From: Clostridiales bacterium
GTDB lineage: Bacteria; Bacillota; Clostridia; Christensenellales; HGM11417
Direction: 5' to 3'
Assembly: GCA_012519285.1 (NCBI GenBank)
Contig: JAAYQN010000052.1
Span: 1-43,042 of the forward strand
Length of the DNA: 43,042 nucleotides
This document shows, in pieces, positions 40,375 through 43,042 of this stretch. Position 1 is the stretch's first letter, and the number at the start of each line of letters is the position of its first letter. The translations under genes and the position numbers were made by a program. The notes beneath the pieces are model-generated. The model had not been told where the DNA came from. It ran no database searches and was given only the letters and a program-made list of their open reading frames with translations.

Positions 40375-40638
40375 CTCTTTGTCGAATTAATAAACAGCTT
40401 TCAACATCTTTTAATTTCTATGAAAATCACCTATAAGAATTAGGACAAACGCCATGCACAGGCAAATAATGGACTTTCACTGATGGTATGATTTTAATAA
40501 CTTAACTGAAATTTTGATATATGTTGAGATTTGCTTAAATCAATCCAAAGAAAGTTCAATATTTTAGTAATACGTGCGAAGAACTGGCCATTAAGTCCTG
40601 TATCATTAGCAAACCCTGTATTTTTGAATTAATTCAAA
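40375..40638. other. AT-rich intergenic stretch without recognisable content
   Basis: 264 bases between the tRNA terminator and the hppA terminator. I see no open frame with a ribosome binding site, no repeat and no RNA motif. It is more AT-rich than neighbouring coding DNA. Confidence 0.6.
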
Positions 40639-40675
40639 ATAAAAACCCCGCCTGAATGCTGTTTCAGGCGGGGTT
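40639..40675 (-). terminator. Terminator of hppA
   Basis: On the minus strand a perfect 11-bp stem CCCCGCCTGAA / TTCAGGCGGGG is followed by TTTTTATTTT. Confidence 0.96.
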
Positions 40676-40696
40676 AGCAGACCGCATATCCTCTTA

Positions 40697-42769
40697 TCAG
40701 AATATCGAAAATGCCAAGAACAGCGTTCCCATAAGCGTGGCGACAAGGCTTACGACAGTTATCTGCGTGTTGATGCTCGGTCCCGCGGTGTCCTTGAAGG
40801 GATCGCCTACCGTATCGCCGACAACCGCAGACTTATGCGCGTTGCTGCCCTTGCCGCCGTGGTTTCCGCTTTCAATATACTTTTTACTGTTGTCCCACAG
40901 GCCGCCGCTGTTGCTCATAAACAGCGCAAGCAAAAGCCCGCTTATAATGTTTCCCGCAAGGTATCCCCCGATAGCCTGCACGCCGCCTATAAAGCCCACG
41001 GCGATCGTGCTTATTATCGCGAATAAGCCGGCGGATATAAGCTCTTTCAATGCCCCATTGGTGCCGATTGTTATGCACTTGTCGTATTCAGGCATAACAT
41101 TCTCTTTGCCTTCCTTAAGCCCGGGTATTTCCTCAAATTGGCGGTGTATTTCGGCGACCATTCTCTGCGCGTTGCGGTCAACGCCGAGTATCTGTATGGC
41201 GGAAAATACCGCCGGTATAGCGGCTCCCACAAGCATTCCGAAGAATACGAGCGGGTTCATGATATCGAAAGACTGAATCACCACTTGTCCTGCCGCCGTA
41301 TTTACCTCGCTTACAAAAGCGCCCAAAAGCGCTATAACCGTAAGCCCTGCGGCGCCGATTGAAAAACCTTTCGTTATCGCTTTCACGGTGTTGCCGGCGG
41401 AATCAAGCTTATCCGTGATTTCCAGGACATCTTCTCCCAAGCCTCCCATTTCGGCAAGGCCGCGCGCGTTGTCCACGATAGGGCCGTATGCGTCATTGGA
41501 TATTATCATGCCCACAATGGAAAGCATTCCCACAGCGGCCATGGATATGCCGAACATCCCGTAACCTGCTCCGATAGGGTCGCAAAGCAGGTATGCCCCA
41601 AGCGCGGAAAGGCCTATCCCCACCATTGCCGGCAGCGCGCTCCAGAAACCGTAGCTTATTCCGGAAAGTATGGTAAATGCCGGGCCGCTCTCGCTCGCTT
41701 TGGCGACGTTTCGGACAGGCTTCCTCTCGTCGTTGGTGAAATAATCCGTGGCGACGCCGATTATCACGCCCACTATAAGGCCCAGAATTGACGCGCCCCA
41801 GATTCTCCACTCAAAATCGAACGCGAAAGTGGCAATTGCCGACAAAGCGCAAAAGAGCGCAGTAGTGATATATGTACTTGCGTTCAGCGCGCGGCCAGGA
41901 TTGTCTTTCTTGCCCATACGCGCCATACCGATTCCGATTATTGAGGACAAAAGTCCCAACGCGGCATAGCAGAATACCATCATGACGTTATTCGCTCCCC
42001 CCAGCGCGGTAGCCATAACCAGCGCAGCCGCCATAGACGCGACATGCGAATCGAATAAGTCCGCCCCCATGCCTGCCACGTCGCCCACGTTGTCGCCCAC
42101 GTTGTCGGCTATAACGGCGGGATTGCGCGGGTCGTCCTCAGGTATCCCGAGCTCCACTTTACCTACTATATCGGCGCTGATATCCGCCGTTTTTGTAAAT
42201 ATGCCGCCGCCCGCCTTGGCAAACAGCGCCAGGCTGGATGCTCCGAAGCTGAAGCCAAGAAGAAGCGTGGCGTTGCCTGTCGCGAGAAACAGCAGGGAAA
42301 TTCCAAGCAGGCTGCTTCCCACCACCGCAAGGCCCATTACCGCGCCGCCGCGGAAACCGCATAGAAAGCTTCTGCTTATGCCGTTTTTGGCGGCTTCGGC
42401 AGTCTTGACATTGGCAATTGTCGCGATTGTGATGCCCAATTTCCCCGCAAGACAACTGAACGCGGTGCCGAAAATGTAAGCGAGAACCATAAGCAGGCGT
42501 TCGCCTAAATTTGTCAGAAAATCGCCCTGCCAGATGGGGGAAGGCAGCAATACGAATATCACTGTGGAAACAACGCCCGCAAATTTGGCTAAAACACTGT
42601 ATTCCTTTATAAGAAAGGTGTTTGCGCCCTTTTTAATCAAAGCGCCTATGCTTTCAACCTTCTCGTTGCCGGATGGCTGTTTTTTCACCCATCTGTAAAG
42701 GAAGGCGGTTACAACGAACCCCAGCAGGCATATCGCGATGCCGCCCACAATGAAAAATGTTTGACTCAT
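40697..42769 (-). CDS. hppA: Membrane-bound proton-pumping pyrophosphatase, K+-independent type
   Basis: A 690-residue integral membrane protein with about 16 hydrophobic segments that couples hydrolysis of pyrophosphate to ion export. The PPi/Mg site motifs ADIVGKVELGIPEDDPRNPA, DNVGDNVGDVAGMGADLFDSH and the C-terminal SAVVGDTVGDPFKDTAGPS are intact. In the diagnostic GNT loop the sequence is GNTVKAITKG: Lys and Thr occupy the positions that are Ala and Gly in K+-dependent enzymes. This predicts the K+-independent, H+-pumping subfamily. It has GGAG before the ATG, its own promoter (42888-42916) and terminator, so it is monocistronic. Confidence 0.96.
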   Translation of the reverse strand: MSQTFFIVGGIAICLLGFVVTAFLYRWVKKQPSGNEKVESIGALIKKGANTFLIKEYSVLAKFAGVVSTVIFVLLPSPIWQGDFLTNLGERLLMVLAYIFGTAFSCLAGKLGITIATIANVKTAEAAKNGISRSFLCGFRGGAVMGLAVVGSSLLGISLLFLATGNATLLLGFSFGASSLALFAKAGGGIFTKTADISADIVGKVELGIPEDDPRNPAVIADNVGDNVGDVAGMGADLFDSHVASMAAALVMATALGGANNVMMVFCYAALGLLSSIIGIGMARMGKKDNPGRALNASTYITTALFCALSAIATFAFDFEWRIWGASILGLIVGVIIGVATDYFTNDERKPVRNVAKASESGPAFTILSGISYGFWSALPAMVGIGLSALGAYLLCDPIGAGYGMFGISMAAVGMLSIVGMIISNDAYGPIVDNARGLAEMGGLGEDVLEITDKLDSAGNTVKAITKGFSIGAAGLTVIALLGAFVSEVNTAAGQVVIQSFDIMNPLVFFGMLVGAAIPAVFSAIQILGVDRNAQRMVAEIHRQFEEIPGLKEGKENVMPEYDKCITIGTNGALKELISAGLFAIISTIAVGFIGGVQAIGGYLAGNIISGLLLALFMSNSGGLWDNSKKYIESGNHGGKGSNAHKSAVVGDTVGDPFKDTAGPSINTQITVVSLVATLMGTLFLAFSIF

Positions 42770-42887
42770 GTTATTCTCCTACGCAAAAAAATTAATCCGA
42801 TTATTCCATTCAATAGGCTTTTTTGAATCGGGGTAAGTTTTTTAAAGAAATGCACGCCGGAAAACCTGCAAAACTCCCTTGCAAAAT

Positions 42888-42916
42888 ATTATAAAACAAC
42901 GCAAAGGCAAACGCAA
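42888..42916 (-). promoter_or_regulatory. Promoter of hppA
   Basis: Minus strand: TTGCGT (42911-42916), a 17-base spacer and TATAAT (42888-42893). The leader would be about 110 bases, with a small ATTCAA/TTGAAT hairpin near 42811-42831. Confidence 0.65.
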
Positions 42917-42993
42917 ATGAAATTTTATGGCATAAGGCTGCATTGACAATTCTTAATATTCTTTCCAATTTATTTTGTACATGATGCATCCTC

Positions 42994-43038
42994 TTGCCGA
43001 TGGCAAAAAATGGCAAATTATTATTGACAATTTGCCAT
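42994..43038. promoter_or_regulatory. Cluster of TTGCC/GGCAA half-sites around a -35 box (candidate operator)
   Basis: TTGCC-GAT-GGCAA (42994-43006) is followed by a larger palindrome ATGGCAAATT ... AATTTGCCAT (43010-43019 and 43029-43038) with a 9-base centre. A consensus TTGACA (43024-43029, plus strand) lies inside the palindrome, so a gene to the right of the window probably has a repressor-controlled promoter here. The -10 box and the gene are outside the window. Confidence 0.5.
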
Positions 43039-43042
43039 ATCC

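Noticed and set aside
42810-43016. Minus-strand 68-codon frame upstream of hppA
   Set aside because: It overlaps the hppA promoter and the right-edge palindromes, with no ribosome binding site.
1-43042. CRISPR arrays, prophage, toxin-antitoxin or restriction systems
   Set aside because: No regularly spaced repeats, integrase, phage structural or defence-type genes are visible; apart from the two insertion-sequence pieces the window is ordinary chromosome.

Overview
The window reads as chromosome of an endospore-forming, probably anaerobic member of the Clostridia (Bacillota). The evidence is spoIIID and sigH (sporulation), the mrnC-thyX-rlmB-sigH-dnaX-ebfC-recR block, a DnaD/DnaI-type primosome pair, a short-form HisG with HisZ, a CpsC/CpsD tyrosine-kinase pair and a sua5-ywlE-rpiB-upp cluster. 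Coding DNA is moderately GC-rich and uses AGG (Arg) and ATA (Ile) heavily, while intergenic DNA is AT-rich with canonical sigma-A promoters. I cannot place it below class. Most of the window is housekeeping chromosome; there is no phage, no CRISPR array and no large island.

Layout, left to right. (1) 1-127 is the end of an insertion sequence cut by the window edge, next to tRNA-Thr(GGT). (2) 358-2726 (-): helicase-loader-like and DnaD-like genes. (3) 2980-6749 (+): sbcD-sbcC nuclease. (4) 6808-10313 (-): transketolase and phosphoglucomutase/phosphomannomutase. (5) 10473-11895 (-): cpsC-cpsD. (6) 11992-16609 (-): a run of sodium-pump beta subunit, a tiny gamma-like membrane protein, an SDR, an amidohydrolase, a glutamate-5-kinase-like kinase and uppP. 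(7) 16755-18012: tcdA (+), tRNA-Arg(CCT) and spoIIID (-). (8) 18123-18361: an internally deleted relative of the left-edge insertion sequence. (9) 18479-20646: a small membrane protein, a DUF368/PopT transporter and a secreted/membrane hypothetical. (10) 20886-26112 (-): the recR...mrnC information-processing operon. (11) 26225-28552 (-): a zinc-ribbon membrane protein paired with a condensation-type acyltransferase. (12) 28780-35493 (+): a compact his operon with a hisZ-hisG gene fusion and no hisH. (13) 35545-39939 (+): galE, sua5, ywlE, rpiB, upp and a 3-methyladenine DNA glycosylase. (14) tRNA-Pro(CGG) and tRNA-Val(CAC), then hppA (-).

Functional themes. Undecaprenyl-phosphate recycling is represented twice (uppP, DUF368). 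The tRNA t6A/ct6A pathway is represented twice (sua5, tcdA). DNA replication and repair appear in three places (dnaD/dnaI, sbcCD, dnaX-ebfC-recR) plus an alkylation-repair glycosylase. Histidine synthesis is almost complete, lacking hisH and a histidinol-phosphatase.

The observations most worth a second look are: two related insertion-sequence ends each sitting against a terminator-like hairpin; the hisZG fusion with missing hisH; a beta/gamma-like sodium-pump pair with no catalytic subunit; a probable leaderless glycosylase mRNA; an SbcC without any CxxC hook motif; a tandem duplication at the SDR/amidohydrolase junction; the acyltransferase/zinc-ribbon pair; and a cluster of TTGCC/GGCAA half-sites around a -35 box at the right edge. 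I did not find a clearly new multi-gene defence or metabolic system.
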